From: Nocardioides sp. Root190 | GTDB taxonomy: Bacteria; Actinomycetota; Actinomycetes; Propionibacteriales; Nocardioidaceae | DNA length: 64,000 bases | Assembly: GCF_001428565.1 (NCBI RefSeq) | Contig: NZ_LMIA01000009.1 | Coordinates: 393,358 to 457,357 of the forward strand | Direction: 5' to 3' | The notes under the pieces: model-generated | Database searches by the model: none | Seen by the model: the letters and a program-made list of their open reading frames with translations, nothing else | Told to the model about the DNA's origin: nothing | Shown here: piece by piece, positions 8,835 through 17,591 of the stretch | Position numbering within the stretch: the stretch's first letter is position 1 | How the letters are laid out: every line of letters starts with the position of its first letter | Made by a program: the position numbers and the translations under genes

Positions 8835-9446
8835 TCAGTCGTCGCCGATACCGCGGGCGTGCAGCGCGTCACCGGTCGCCCGGGCGTGCGCGACGACCCG
8901 GATCACCAGCGGGGTGAGGTAGGCCCGCGGGTTGCGGTCCAGTCCCCGGGCGCGCGCGGCGTCCCGGGTCTCGGCGGCGATCTCGAGGGTCAGCGGGATG
9001 CCGCGGATCATCAGGGAGAACGCGAGCGCGACCAGCTCGGGCCGGACGCCGAAGCGGCGGAAGGGCTCCAGCCACCGGGTGATCGCGTCGATCATCCGCT
9101 CGACCTGGGTCGTGGTGGTGAAGACCGTGGCGAGCAGCAGCAGGGCGACGAGGGCGCCGACGACGACGTACGCGCGCTCCGGGCCACGCTGCCAGGTCTG
9201 GTACGCCGCCAGGAAGACCATCGCGACGAGCATGCCGCGCAGGCTGCGTGCCGCCCGGCGCACCGGTACGCCGCCGACGACGCAGCCGATGACCGCGAGC
9301 CCGAGCAGCGCGGAGGTCGTCGGCACGCCCCGGAAGGCGACGGCGAGGATGCTCAGCACGACCAGCCCGAGCAGCTTGGTCCCGACCGGCAACCGGTGCA
9401 GGACCGAGGTGCCGGGGCGGTACTCGCCGATCGGGCTGAATCCCAC
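8835..9446 (-). CDS. bioN: ECF transporter transmembrane (T) component of the biotin transporter
   Basis: A 203-residue membrane protein with several hydrophobic helices (about residues 25-60, 70-90, 95-115 and 140-160). Two Ala-Arg-Gly signatures typical of EcfT are present: DAARARGLD near 168 and ALHARGIGD near the C-terminus. These couple to the ATPase. With BioY and the adjacent ATPase it forms an energy-coupling-factor biotin importer in the membrane. It begins 3 bases after the stop of the ATPase gene. Confidence 0.87.
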   Translation of the reverse strand: MGFSPIGEYRPGTSVLHRLPVGTKLLGLVVLSILAVAFRGVPTTSALLGLAVIGCVVGGVPVRRAARSLRGMLVAMVFLAAYQTWQRGPERAYVVVGALVALLLLATVFTTTTQVERMIDAITRWLEPFRRFGVRPELVALAFSLMIRGIPLTLEIAAETRDAARARGLDRNPRAYLTPLVIRVVAHARATGDALHARGIGDD

Positions 9447-9449
9447 GCC

Positions 9450-10151
9450 TCAGCCTGCCGTTCGGCGGTAGTGCGCGACGACCTCGGCAGGGCTGCCGTC
9501 GGCGACGACCGCGCCCTGGTCGACGAGCAGGGCACGGTCGCAGCGCAGTGCGAGGTCGAGGTCGTGGGTGGCGAGGACGAGCTGTTGGGACAGCCCCAGC
9601 AGCAGGTCGCCGATCTTGCGGGAGTTGCGCAGGTCGAGGAGCGTCGTCGGCTCGTCGGCCACCAGCACGGCCGGATCGGTCGCGAGGACCCCGGCGATGG
9701 CGAGCAGCTGGCGTTGACCGCCCGAGAGGGTGTGGACGCTGCGCTCGGCCAGCTCCTCCAGTCCGTACGACGCCAGCACGTTCCGCGCAGCCGCCGCACG
9801 CTCCTCGCGTCCGCGGACCTGGTGACGCAGCGAGAGGGCGATGTCCTCGATGACGGTCGGCATCACCAGCTGGGCGGTCGGGTCGGTGAAGACGAAGCCG
9901 ACGCGGCGACGTACCTCGCGGCCCTTCTTCGCCACGTCGAGTCCCTCGACCAGCACCTGGCCGGTTGTCGGCTCGACCAGTCCGTTCACCAACCGGGCGA
10001 GGGTCGACTTGCCCGAGCCGTTGGGTCCGATCAGGGCGATCCGCTGCTCGGTGAGGTCGAGCGTCGTCTCCTGGACGACAGTGATCTCCGGCACCGGGCC
10101 ACCGGGCGTGACGGCCCGGACGACGACCCCGTCGAACTCGATCCGGCTCAT
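9450..10151 (-). CDS. bioM: ECF transporter ATP-binding (A) component of the biotin transporter
   Basis: A 233-residue ABC ATPase. Walker A is GPNGSGKST (42-50), the Q-loop region contains DPTAQLVMPTV, the signature is LSGGQRQ (142-148), and Walker B is AVLVADEPTTLLD (161-173). Only one ATPase gene is present, matching the dedicated (group I) BioMNY layout rather than the two-ATPase shared ECF module. The ATG overlaps the bioY stop as ATGA. Confidence 0.88.
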   Translation of the reverse strand: MSRIEFDGVVVRAVTPGGPVPEITVVQETTLDLTEQRIALIGPNGSGKSTLARLVNGLVEPTTGQVLVEGLDVAKKGREVRRRVGFVFTDPTAQLVMPTVIEDIALSLRHQVRGREERAAAARNVLASYGLEELAERSVHTLSGGQRQLLAIAGVLATDPAVLVADEPTTLLDLRNSRKIGDLLLGLSQQLVLATHDLDLALRCDRALLVDQGAVVADGSPAEVVAHYRRTAG

Positions 10152-10711
10152 TTCTCGCGGCGGGCGGCGAGGTCGGGGAAGGCGCGGTGCACGGCGGTCG
10201 CGACGAGTGCCATCACAACGTTCTTCGCGATGTCGCCGGGGAAGTAGGCGGCGTCGTAGCTGAACGCCTCCTTGAGGCTCAGGTCCGCGCGCCAGGCGAG
10301 GTTGAGCGGGCCGAGCGTGTGGACGAGCAGGAAGCTGCTGAGCAGTCCGCAGGTGAAGACGAAGGTGAACTGGGTGGCGTTGTGCCGGTTGCGGTAGACG
10401 AGGTAGCCGCAGAGCGTGGCCGCCAGCGGGAAGGCCACCAGGTAGCCCGCGGTGACGCCGCTGTAGTGCGAGACGCCGGACGCGCCACCCGAGTAGATCG
10501 GCAGCACGAGGCCGGCCGCCAGGTAGAGCATCACTGAGAGGAAGCCGCGCACCGGACCGAGCACGGCACCGGTGAGCAGCACGCCGAGCGTCTGCAGCGA
10601 GTAGGGAATGCCGACGCCGGTCTTGATGTCGGGCAGGATCGCGCAGACGGCGATCAGCGCGGCGAATCCGGCGATCAGGGCGACATCGGTCGTGGGGGTG
10701 CGGCGCGTCAT
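10148..10711 (-). CDS. bioY: Biotin transporter substrate-binding (S) component
   Basis: A 187-residue hydrophobic protein of the BioY family. It shows the family features IPYSLQTLGVLLTGAVLGPVRG and a later GGASGVSHYSGVTAGYLVAFPLAA, around six predicted membrane segments. It captures biotin and works with the BioM/BioN-type proteins encoded next to it. First gene of the minus-strand biotin series; a BioQ site lies 40 bases upstream in the gap shared with bioQ. Confidence 0.92.
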   Translation of the reverse strand: MTRRTPTTDVALIAGFAALIAVCAILPDIKTGVGIPYSLQTLGVLLTGAVLGPVRGFLSVMLYLAAGLVLPIYSGGASGVSHYSGVTAGYLVAFPLAATLCGYLVYRNRHNATQFTFVFTCGLLSSFLLVHTLGPLNLAWRADLSLKEAFSYDAAYFPGDIAKNVVMALVATAVHRAFPDLAARREK

Positions 10712-10750
10712 CGGGTCACTCTCGAGCGGGGGAGGCGCGCGGAGCGCGGC

Positions 10751-10765
10751 CTGAACGGTGTTCAG
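10751..10765. promoter_or_regulatory. BioQ operator between bioY and bioQ
   Basis: CTGAAC-GGT-GTTCAG, the same palindrome as at 8809-8823 except for the 3-base spacer. It sits 40 bases before bioY and 62 bases before bioQ. It lies directly upstream of a possible bioQ -10 (TAGGCT, 10768-10773), so it can serve both divergent promoters, including autorepression. Confidence 0.85.
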
Positions 10766-10826
10766 GTTAGGCTTGCCGTCGTACGACGGTCAAAGTGCCG
10801 TGCGGAGCGCGGGAGGGAGTGGGCAG

Positions 10827-11318
10827 GTGAGGTACCGGCGGGCCGATGTGGTCGAGCGGGCGATCGGCGTCCTGGACGCCCACGGTCTCGACGCGCTCTC
10901 CATGCGACGGCTCGCCGCCGACCTCGGGGTGCAGCCCGGCGCGCTCTACCACCACTTCGTCAACAAGGACGCGTTGCTGCAGGCCGTGGCCGACGAGGTG
11001 CTGCAGCGCGGCCGGCGGCCCAACGAGATCGTCACCTGGGACGCGGAGCTGAGCCTGCTCTGCGTCGGACTGCGCGATGCGATGCTGCGCCACCGTGACG
11101 GTGCCGCCCTGATCGCGCAGGTGCACCGCTCCGACGGCGAGGCGCTGGAACAGCCCCTGCGCGCGGCCCTGACGCGTGCCGGTGCGGACGACCAGCTCGC
11201 CCGGGTCGGCGCCCGGAGCCTGGTGCGGTTCGTGCTGGCCCACCAGGACGACGAGGCCGACGACTTCCACCTGGGACTCAGCCTGGTCCTCGACGGGCTG
11301 CGGGCGCGGATCGCCTGA
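10827..11318 (+). CDS. bioQ: TetR-family biotin regulator BioQ
   Basis: A 163-residue TetR protein. The helix-turn-helix reads SMRRLAADLGVQPGALYHHFVNKDALL (about residues 25-51). The GTG at 10827 is chosen because a GGGAGGGAG purine run precedes it by about 8 bases; a GTG at 10758 would lie inside the operator. BioQ represses biotin synthesis and uptake genes in actinobacteria. The identification rests on two matching operators and on divergence from bioY, not on the TetR sequence alone. Confidence 0.85.
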   Translation: MRYRRADVVERAIGVLDAHGLDALSMRRLAADLGVQPGALYHHFVNKDALLQAVADEVLQRGRRPNEIVTWDAELSLLCVGLRDAMLRHRDGAALIAQVHRSDGEALEQPLRAALTRAGADDQLARVGARSLVRFVLAHQDDEADDFHLGLSLVLDGLRARIA

Positions 11319-11326
11319 CCTGCCGG

Positions 11327-11356
11327 TGACCGGTGCCTGTCGCCTCTCGTTATCGT
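11327..11356 (+). promoter_or_regulatory. Possible promoter of zwf
   Basis: TGACCG (11327-11332) and TATCGT (11351-11356) are separated by 18 bases. They would start transcription near 11363, shortly before the GAGGAGG ribosome-binding site of zwf. Confidence 0.4.
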
Positions 11357-11379
11357 GGAGGTAACACCGAGGAGGCACT

Positions 11380-12834
11380 GTGGACGACATGGCAGCGAAG
11401 ACCCAGAAGCCGGTGACGGTGGTCCTGTTCGGGGCGACCGGTGACCTCGCTCGACGCAAGCTCCTTCCCGGGCTCCTGCACCTGTTCGAGACCGGCCTGC
11501 TCCCCGACCTGCAGGTCATCGGCACCTCGCTCGACGACCACACCCAGGAGTCGTTCGCCGCGTTCGTGCTCGACGCCGTCAAGGAGTTCTCGGGCGACGA
11601 CAACGACATGGCGGCCTGGCCGGAGTTCGCGCCGCTGCTGCACTGGGCTCCCGGGGCGGAGGGCCCGTCCGGCCTGCGCGCCGCGGTGGAGAAGGCCGAG
11701 GCGGGACGTCCGGGTGACCGGGTGCGGCTGCACTACCTCAGCGTGCCGCCCAAGGCAGCCCTGTCGGTCGTGAAGACCCTCGACGAGGCGAGCCTGGTCG
11801 AGGGCAGCCGGATCATCATGGAGAAGCCGTTCGGGGTCGACCTCGCATCGGCCCGCGCGCTGAATGCCGAGCTCCACCAGACCTTCGACGAGTCGCAGAT
11901 CTACCGGATCGACCACTTCCTCGGGAAGGAGGCCGCGCAGAACATCCTGGCGTTCCGCTTCGCGAACGGCCTCTTCGAACCGATCTGGCACCGCAACAAC
12001 ATCGACCACATCCAGATCGACATCCCCGAGGAGCTGGGTCTCGACCAGCGCGCCAACTTCTACGAGTCGACCGGTGCCTACAAGGACATGGTGGTCACGC
12101 ACCTCTTCCAGGTGCTGGCCTTCATCGCCCTCGAGCCGCCGACCGAGCTGACGCCGCACGCGATCAACGAGGAGAAGAACAAGGTCTTCCGGTCGATGCT
12201 GCCGATCGATCCGGCCGATGTGGTCCGGGGTCAGTACCAGGGCTACCGCGACATCCCGGGCGTCGCGGCGGAGTCGGAGACCGAGACCTTCATCGCGCTG
12301 AAGTGCTACATCGACAACTGGCGCTGGGCCGGCGTGCCGTTCTACCTCCGCACCGGCAAGCGGCTGGCCGAGGGGGCACGGATCATCTCGATCGCCTTCA
12401 AGGAGCCCCCGAAGTCGATGTTCCCGAAGAACTCGGGAGTGGGGGAGCACGGCCCCGACCACCTGACCTTCGACCTCGCCGACAAGGCCAAGATGTCGCT
12501 GTCCTTCTACGGCAAGCGGCCCGGACCGGGGATGAAGCTCGACAAGCTGTCGATGCAGTTCGCGATGGGCGACACCACCTGGGCGGGATCGGTGCTCGAG
12601 GCCTACGAGCGGCTGATCTACGACGCCGCGCGCGGCGACCAGACCCTGTTCACCTCGGCCGAGGGCATCGAGCGGCTGTGGGAGGTCTCGGCGCCCCTGC
12701 TCGAGAACCCGCCCGTCGTGCGCCCCTACCGGCAGGGCAGCTGGGGTCCCAACCAGATCCACCAGCTCATCGCGCCCTATGCCTGGCGGCTGCCGTTCGA
12801 GCGGCAGTGGAGGGATCCGAACGCGATGGGCTGA
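11380..12834 (+). CDS. zwf: Glucose-6-phosphate dehydrogenase
   Basis: A 484-residue cytosolic enzyme oxidising glucose 6-phosphate to 6-phosphogluconolactone with NAD(P)+, the entry to the oxidative pentose phosphate path. The dinucleotide fold FGATGDLARRKL lies at 17-28 and the substrate/catalytic motif RIDHFLGKE at 176-184. EKPFG (148-152) is also conserved. GAGGAGG lies 4-5 bases before the GTG start. The gene stands alone, not in the usual tkt-tal-zwf-opcA cluster of actinobacteria, so it may be an extra copy; that is inference. Confidence 0.93.
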   Translation: MDDMAAKTQKPVTVVLFGATGDLARRKLLPGLLHLFETGLLPDLQVIGTSLDDHTQESFAAFVLDAVKEFSGDDNDMAAWPEFAPLLHWAPGAEGPSGLRAAVEKAEAGRPGDRVRLHYLSVPPKAALSVVKTLDEASLVEGSRIIMEKPFGVDLASARALNAELHQTFDESQIYRIDHFLGKEAAQNILAFRFANGLFEPIWHRNNIDHIQIDIPEELGLDQRANFYESTGAYKDMVVTHLFQVLAFIALEPPTELTPHAINEEKNKVFRSMLPIDPADVVRGQYQGYRDIPGVAAESETETFIALKCYIDNWRWAGVPFYLRTGKRLAEGARIISIAFKEPPKSMFPKNSGVGEHGPDHLTFDLADKAKMSLSFYGKRPGPGMKLDKLSMQFAMGDTTWAGSVLEAYERLIYDAARGDQTLFTSAEGIERLWEVSAPLLENPPVVRPYRQGSWGPNQIHQLIAPYAWRLPFERQWRDPNAMG

Positions 12835-12852
12835 GTCCCGTCGGGGCGGGCG

Positions 12853-13734
12853 TCAGTCGATCGCGCCCGCCTCGCGGGCCAAACGCACGGCGTGCACGCG
12901 GTTGCTGGCGTGCAGCTTGCGCATGGCGTTCTTGAGGTACGACTTCACCGTGCTCTCGACCAGGCCGAGCGAGGCCGCGACCTCGCGGTTGCTCTGACCG
13001 AGGGCGACCTGCGCCAGGACATCGATCTCGCGGGCGGCGAGGCCGATCGGCGCGGGCGCTCGTGCCGTCGTCGGCTGCGGTGTGCGGCCGCTCTCGACCC
13101 TGCTGCGCACGTCCTCGAGGCGGGCGCGCAGGGCGTCGTCCTGGACCAGCGCGGCGAGGTCGGCGAGCTCGTCGGAGATGTCGCGCAGGTCGGAGCGGGT
13201 GAGCCGGACCTCCGGCGGAGCGGCGGTCGGCAGCAGCATCCCACCCAGTGACACCATCCGGCGACGGACCTCGTCGTCGACGGCGATCTCGCGCTCGACC
13301 CGGCGCACGAGGGGCAGGAAGGCGTCGTACCAGACGTCGCCGAGCACGACCTGGGCCCGGTGGGCGAGGTAGACGACCATGCGCGGGGCGCGGTCGACCA
13401 CGATCGGCAGTGCCGTGACCGTCTCGAGCTGCTCGGCCCGCACCGGTGCGTCGTACTGATGGGTGATGCCGCGTGCGTCGTAGTAGTTGGTGACCGACAC
13501 CGGCCGCCCGATCAGCAGTGCCTTGCCGCCGAGGCCGTGACCGGTGCGGACGCGCAGACCCTGCAGGGAGCGGGTGTTGGTGTTGTGCAGGCCGGTGATG
13601 TCGATGGCGGCGGCGCTGGTGTTGACCGGTCCGCCGAAGGCGACGTCGCTGTGTCCCATCGCGCGGAACTCGCCGAGGGTGCGCACGAGCCGGCTGCCGT
13701 CGTACGGCGCCTCTCGCGCGACATCGAGAACCAT
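12853..13734 (-). CDS. LuxR-type regulator with N-terminal GAF-like sensor region
   Basis: A protein of about 293 residues. The C-terminal 65 residues form a LuxR/GerE helix-turn-helix: LAAREIDVLAQVALGQSNREVAASLGLVESTVKSYLKNAMRKL. The N-terminal ~170 residues look like a GAF-type ligand domain. The start is uncertain: ATG 13734 is used here, and an in-frame GTG at 13761 would add 9 residues; neither has an ideal ribosome-binding site. It is divergent from the MHS transporter gene, with a repeated motif in the gap (13788-13820), so it likely regulates that transporter and possibly the monooxygenase cluster beyond. Confidence 0.8.
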   Translation of the reverse strand: MVLDVAREAPYDGSRLVRTLGEFRAMGHSDVAFGGPVNTSAAAIDITGLHNTNTRSLQGLRVRTGHGLGGKALLIGRPVSVTNYYDARGITHQYDAPVRAEQLETVTALPIVVDRAPRMVVYLAHRAQVVLGDVWYDAFLPLVRRVEREIAVDDEVRRRMVSLGGMLLPTAAPPEVRLTRSDLRDISDELADLAALVQDDALRARLEDVRSRVESGRTPQPTTARAPAPIGLAAREIDVLAQVALGQSNREVAASLGLVESTVKSYLKNAMRKLHASNRVHAVRLAREAGAID

Positions 13735-13787
13735 GGCTCCACGGTAGGTGACACCGGTCACACCGGCAATCCGGAGCCGACCCGGCT

Positions 13788-13820
13788 ACCTCCTTTGGGA
13801 GGGACCACCTCCTTCGGGGG
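13788..13820. promoter_or_regulatory. Tandem ACCTCCTT motif in the LuxR/MHS divergent gap
   Basis: ACCTCCTTTGGG (13788-13799) and ACCTCCTTCGGG (13807-13818) repeat 19 bases apart. Each can also form a short stem (CCTCC with GGAGG or GGGGG). They may be binding sites for the adjacent LuxR regulator, or the ribosome-binding-like sequence may be incidental. Confidence 0.4.
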
Positions 13821-13882
13821 TTCGCCGTCGATGTGTCCCGGCTCACACTCGGCGGCACGCACAACCACTGAGGAGCTGATCC

Positions 13883-15235
13883 ATGACCGACCTCTCGACC
13901 CGCCGGGCCACCGCGCCGCCCACCATGCGCCGCGTTGCCTTCGCGAGCTGCGCCGGGACCACCATCGAGTTCTACGACTTCTTCATCTACGGGACGGCCG
14001 CCGCGCTGGTGTTCCCGACGGTCTTCTTCCCCGCCCTGGGCGACTCGGCGGCGAGCGTGGCGTCCTTTGCGACCTTCGCGGTGGCGTTCGTGGCCCGACC
14101 CCTCGGGGCGATCGGCTTCGGTCACTTCGGCGACCGGCTCGGTCGCAAGCGGACCCTGATCAGCACGCTGCTCCTGATGGGAGCGGCCACCGTGGCCATC
14201 GGGCTCCTGCCGAGCGCGGCCACCATCGGCGTCGCGGCACCGATCCTGCTCGTGGTGCTGCGCTTCCTGCAGGGCCTGGCCGTCGGCGGGGAGTGGGCCG
14301 GCGCCACGTTGCTCGCGGCGGAGTACGCGCCGCCGAACAAGCGCGGCCTGTACGCCGCGTTCCCGCAGCTCGGCCCTGCCATCGCCTTCGCGCTCTCGAG
14401 CGGCACCTTCCTGCTCGTGAACCGGCTCGTCGGCGAGACCAGCCCGGCGTTCGTCGAGTGGGGTTGGCGGGTACCCTTCGTCGCCAGCGCCCTGCTCGTG
14501 CTGGTCGGCCTCTACGTGCGGTTGAAGGTCGAGGAGACCCCGATGTTCCGGGAGTCCTCGCGCACCCGCGCCGACACCCAGGGTCCGCTGGCGGCCGCCC
14601 TGAAGCACCAGTGGCGCGAGATCCTGCTCGGCGGTGGCTCGCTGGCGATGCTGTTCGCGTTCTTCTACGTCGGTACGGCGTTCCTGACGTCGTACGGCAC
14701 GACGGTCATCGGACTCTCCCGGGCGAGCGTGCTGACGATGGGCGTCGTCGGCGCGGTCGTGTTCGGGATCATGATCACGCTCTCGGCCGTCTACAGCGAC
14801 CGGTTCGGCCGCCGCAAGGTCGTCCTCGTGTCCTGCCTGCTCTCGATCCCGTGGGGCTTCGCGCTGTTCCCGATCCTCGACCACGGCACCGGCACGGCGT
14901 TCGCGATCGGCCTCTTCGGCACCCTCGCCATCTTCGCGGTGTCCTACGGCCCGGCCGGCGCGATGCTGCCCGAGATGTTCCGCACCGAGTACCGCTACAC
15001 CGGCGCAGGCATGGCCTACAACCTCGCCGGCGTCATCGGCGGAGGTACGGCGCCGTACCTCGCCTCCGACTTCGCCGAGGCCGGCAACACTTCCGCGATC
15101 GGCTGGATGCTCGCCGGGTTCGGCGCGCTCAGCGTGGTGTGCGTGCTGCTGATGGCCGAGACCCGGCACCGGTCGATGGACGAGGGAGTGTCGGATCAGG
15201 ACGCGGCGAGCGTGCCGCCCGCCGTGAAGGTGTAG
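13883..15235 (+). CDS. MFS transporter, metabolite:H+ symporter (MHS) type
   Basis: A 450-residue, twelve-helix permease. The N-terminal signature CAGTTIEFYDFFIYGTAAA and the loop FGHFGDRLGRKRTL (about 75-89) mark the MHS subfamily, which imports carboxylates such as shikimate, ketoglutarate, proline or aromatic acids with protons. A second half-signature (YSDRFGRRKVVL) follows the central loop. GAGGAG lies upstream of the ATG. Its 3' end overlaps the convergent monooxygenase gene by 40 bases. Context suggests it imports a compound degraded by the adjacent oxygenase-hydrolase set. Confidence 0.87.
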   Translation: MTDLSTRRATAPPTMRRVAFASCAGTTIEFYDFFIYGTAAALVFPTVFFPALGDSAASVASFATFAVAFVARPLGAIGFGHFGDRLGRKRTLISTLLLMGAATVAIGLLPSAATIGVAAPILLVVLRFLQGLAVGGEWAGATLLAAEYAPPNKRGLYAAFPQLGPAIAFALSSGTFLLVNRLVGETSPAFVEWGWRVPFVASALLVLVGLYVRLKVEETPMFRESSRTRADTQGPLAAALKHQWREILLGGGSLAMLFAFFYVGTAFLTSYGTTVIGLSRASVLTMGVVGAVVFGIMITLSAVYSDRFGRRKVVLVSCLLSIPWGFALFPILDHGTGTAFAIGLFGTLAIFAVSYGPAGAMLPEMFRTEYRYTGAGMAYNLAGVIGGGTAPYLASDFAEAGNTSAIGWMLAGFGALSVVCVLLMAETRHRSMDEGVSDQDAASVPPAVKV

Positions 15236-16728
15236 TCCTCAAGAGGGAAGCGCACCGCCTGGCGGTGCGCCGAGAGGGTGGACGTCGGCCGCAGCAGCAC
15301 GGCCTCGCCGTGCTGGTTGAAGTAGTAGCTGCGCGCTGTCGAGCAGCTGCCCGCGCTGAACACGGAGTTGCCGAGGAGGCCGGTCATCCGGTCCAGGAAG
15401 GCGTCATTGGCCTCCTCGGTGACCTCCACGACGTCGGCCCCGTTCGTCGACATCGCCTCGAGCACCCGCGACATGTGGGCCATCTGTGTCTCGATCGTCG
15501 TGAAGTACGACAGGCCCGAGTAGGAGTACGGGCTGTTGAGGGAGAAGAAGTTCGGGAACTTCGGCATGGTGATGCCCTCGTAGGCCTGGAACCGGGTCTC
15601 GCGCCACCACTTGCCGAGGTCGCGGCCCTCGCGGCCGATGATCTCGATGGCGGGGAAGTTCACGTCCCACAGGTTGAAGCCGGTCGCGAGGACGAGCACG
15701 TCGAGGTCCACCCGGTTGCCGTCCGCGGTCACGATGCCGCTGGCGTCGACGTGGTCGATCGTCGTCGTCTCGAGGTCGACGTGGGGCCTGGTGAAGGTCG
15801 GGAAGTAGGTGTTGCTGAAGGTCGGGCGCTTGCAGCCGAAGTCGTAGTCGGGGGTGAGCTTCGCCCGCAGCTCGGGGTCCTTGACCTGGCTGCGCAGGTG
15901 GCGCTCGCAGACCCGCTTGCCGATCTGGTTGGCCATCGGCAGGTCCCGGAAGTGCAGGACGCCCGCGACCATCAGGAGCTCGAGGATCGTGCTCCCGACC
16001 AGGCGGGTCGCCTTCTGGGTGAGCGGCACCTTCGCGAACGTGCCGCGCACGACGCCTGGAACCGGACCGTCCAGCTTCGGGCTCACGTAGATCGGGGTGC
16101 GCTGGTAGACGGTGAGGTGGTCGGCCACCTTCGCGAGCTCGGGGATGAGCTGGACGGCGGTCGCGCCGGTGCCGATGATGCCGACCCGCTTGCCGACCAG
16201 GTCGATGTCGTCGTCCCACCGCGTGGTGTGCATGACGTCCCCGGCGAACTCCTCGACGCCGGCGATGTCGGGCAGCTTCGGCTGGGAGAGGAAGCCGGTC
16301 GCGGTCAGCAGGAACCGGCCGACGACGGTCTCGCCGCCGTGCAGCGTGACGTGCCAGGTCGAGGACTCCTCGTCCCAGCGGGCGCCGTTCACGACGGTGT
16401 CGAAGCGCATGTGGCGGCGCAGGTCGTACTTGTCCGCGACGTGGGTCGCATAGGCCTTGAGCTCGGAGCCCGGGGCGAACAGTCGCGACCAGTGGGGGTT
16501 GGGCTCGAAGGAGTAGGAGTACGTCGAGCTCGGGATGTCCACGGCCAGACCGGGATAGCGATTGACGTGCCAGGTGCCGCCGAGATCGTCCTCCCGCTCG
16601 AGGATCACCAGGTCGTCGTACCCGGACCGCTTGAGCTGGATGGCGGCCCCCATGCCGCCGAAGCCGGCGCCGACGATGACGGCGTCGTGGACGTGGGTGG
16701 CGGGGGTCCTGTTGGTGCGCTTGCTCAT
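15196..16728 (-). CDS. Flavin-containing (Baeyer-Villiger-type) monooxygenase
   Basis: A 510-residue flavoprotein with an FAD dinucleotide fold (VGAGFGGMGAA, 19-29), the motif GTWHVNRYPG (51-60), a second NADPH fold (GTGATA, 186-191) and, between them, FAGDVMHTTRWD at 161-172. The last fits FxGxxxHxxxW(P/D), which marks class B (Baeyer-Villiger) monooxygenases. It would insert oxygen into a ketone to give an ester. It shares 4-base overlaps with the SDR gene upstream, and hydrolase and dehydrogenase partners are co-transcribed. A MymA-like role is a fair alternative. Confidence 0.88.
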   Translation of the reverse strand: MSKRTNRTPATHVHDAVIVGAGFGGMGAAIQLKRSGYDDLVILEREDDLGGTWHVNRYPGLAVDIPSSTYSYSFEPNPHWSRLFAPGSELKAYATHVADKYDLRRHMRFDTVVNGARWDEESSTWHVTLHGGETVVGRFLLTATGFLSQPKLPDIAGVEEFAGDVMHTTRWDDDIDLVGKRVGIIGTGATAVQLIPELAKVADHLTVYQRTPIYVSPKLDGPVPGVVRGTFAKVPLTQKATRLVGSTILELLMVAGVLHFRDLPMANQIGKRVCERHLRSQVKDPELRAKLTPDYDFGCKRPTFSNTYFPTFTRPHVDLETTTIDHVDASGIVTADGNRVDLDVLVLATGFNLWDVNFPAIEIIGREGRDLGKWWRETRFQAYEGITMPKFPNFFSLNSPYSYSGLSYFTTIETQMAHMSRVLEAMSTNGADVVEVTEEANDAFLDRMTGLLGNSVFSAGSCSTARSYYFNQHGEAVLLRPTSTLSAHRQAVRFPLEDYTFTAGGTLAAS

Positions 16729-17591
16729 CGGTTGCTCCCGGTGGAGGTGTTCCGGTCGTCATGGACGGCCTCGGCGAGGCGGGCGTCGTAGGCGGCGCGT
16801 GCGGTGTGGTCGGGGTGCAGGGCGCGGTCGCCGCGCACGACCTTGCGGACGCGGTCGAGCACCGGGACCGGCAAGAGCTGGGTGCCGACGGCCAGCGCTC
16901 CGACGTAGCGAGGCACAGGGATCTCGGCGGCCCGGTTGCGGACCGAACCGACGACGGCGGCTGCGATCTCCTCCGGCGCCACCTTGGGGATCGGTCGCAT
17001 GTCGAAGCCCGAGGCCAGGTCGGTGTCGACGGCTGAGGGCAGGACCGCGGTGAGGGTCACGCCGTACGGCGCGAGCTCGAGCCGGCTCGCCGCCGTCAGG
17101 CCGACGACCGCGAACTTGCTGGCGTTGTAGACCGCGAGTCCGGGGACCGGGAACTTGCCGGCCAGCGAGGCGATGTTGACGACGTGGCCGCGGCGGCGCT
17201 CGGCCATGCCGGGCAGGACCCGCCGCATCCCGTTCAGCACGCCGTGGACGTTGACCTCCATGGTGAGTCGGTCGGTCGCGGACGTCTGCTCGAGGAAGGC
17301 GCCGGACGGCATCACGCCGGCGTTGTTGACCAGCACGTCGACGGGGCCGTGCTCGGCCTCGGCGGCGCTCACGAAGGCGTCGTACGACGCGGTGTCGGCG
17401 ACGTCCAGGTGGTGAGCGCTCGCGCCGATCTCCTCGGCGGTCGCCCGGGCCACGGTGAGGTCGAGATCGCCGATCGAGACCAGGGCGCCGCGGGCGATGA
17501 AGGCCTCGGCGGTGGCGCGGCCGATGCCGCGTGCTGCGCCGGTGATGACGACGTGTGCGCCGTCGAGGTCGATCCGGGTGGGGCGGGTCAT
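16725..17591 (-). CDS. Short-chain dehydrogenase/reductase (classical SDR)
   Basis: A 288-residue NAD(P)-dependent oxidoreductase. The cofactor motif TGAARGIG is at 17-24, NNAG at 89-92, and the catalytic Ser142, Tyr155 and Lys159 (YNASK) are all present. The C-terminus extends about 30 residues past the usual fold (ALHPDHTARAAYDARLAEAVHDD), as in SDRs paired with monooxygenases in mycobacteria. It overlaps the patatin gene and the monooxygenase gene by 4 bases each. It probably converts an alcohol to the ketone used by the monooxygenase. Confidence 0.88.
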   Translation of the reverse strand: MTRPTRIDLDGAHVVITGAARGIGRATAEAFIARGALVSIGDLDLTVARATAEEIGASAHHLDVADTASYDAFVSAAEAEHGPVDVLVNNAGVMPSGAFLEQTSATDRLTMEVNVHGVLNGMRRVLPGMAERRRGHVVNIASLAGKFPVPGLAVYNASKFAVVGLTAASRLELAPYGVTLTAVLPSAVDTDLASGFDMRPIPKVAPEEIAAAVVGSVRNRAAEIPVPRYVGALAVGTQLLPVPVLDRVRKVVRGDRALHPDHTARAAYDARLAEAVHDDRNTSTGSNR

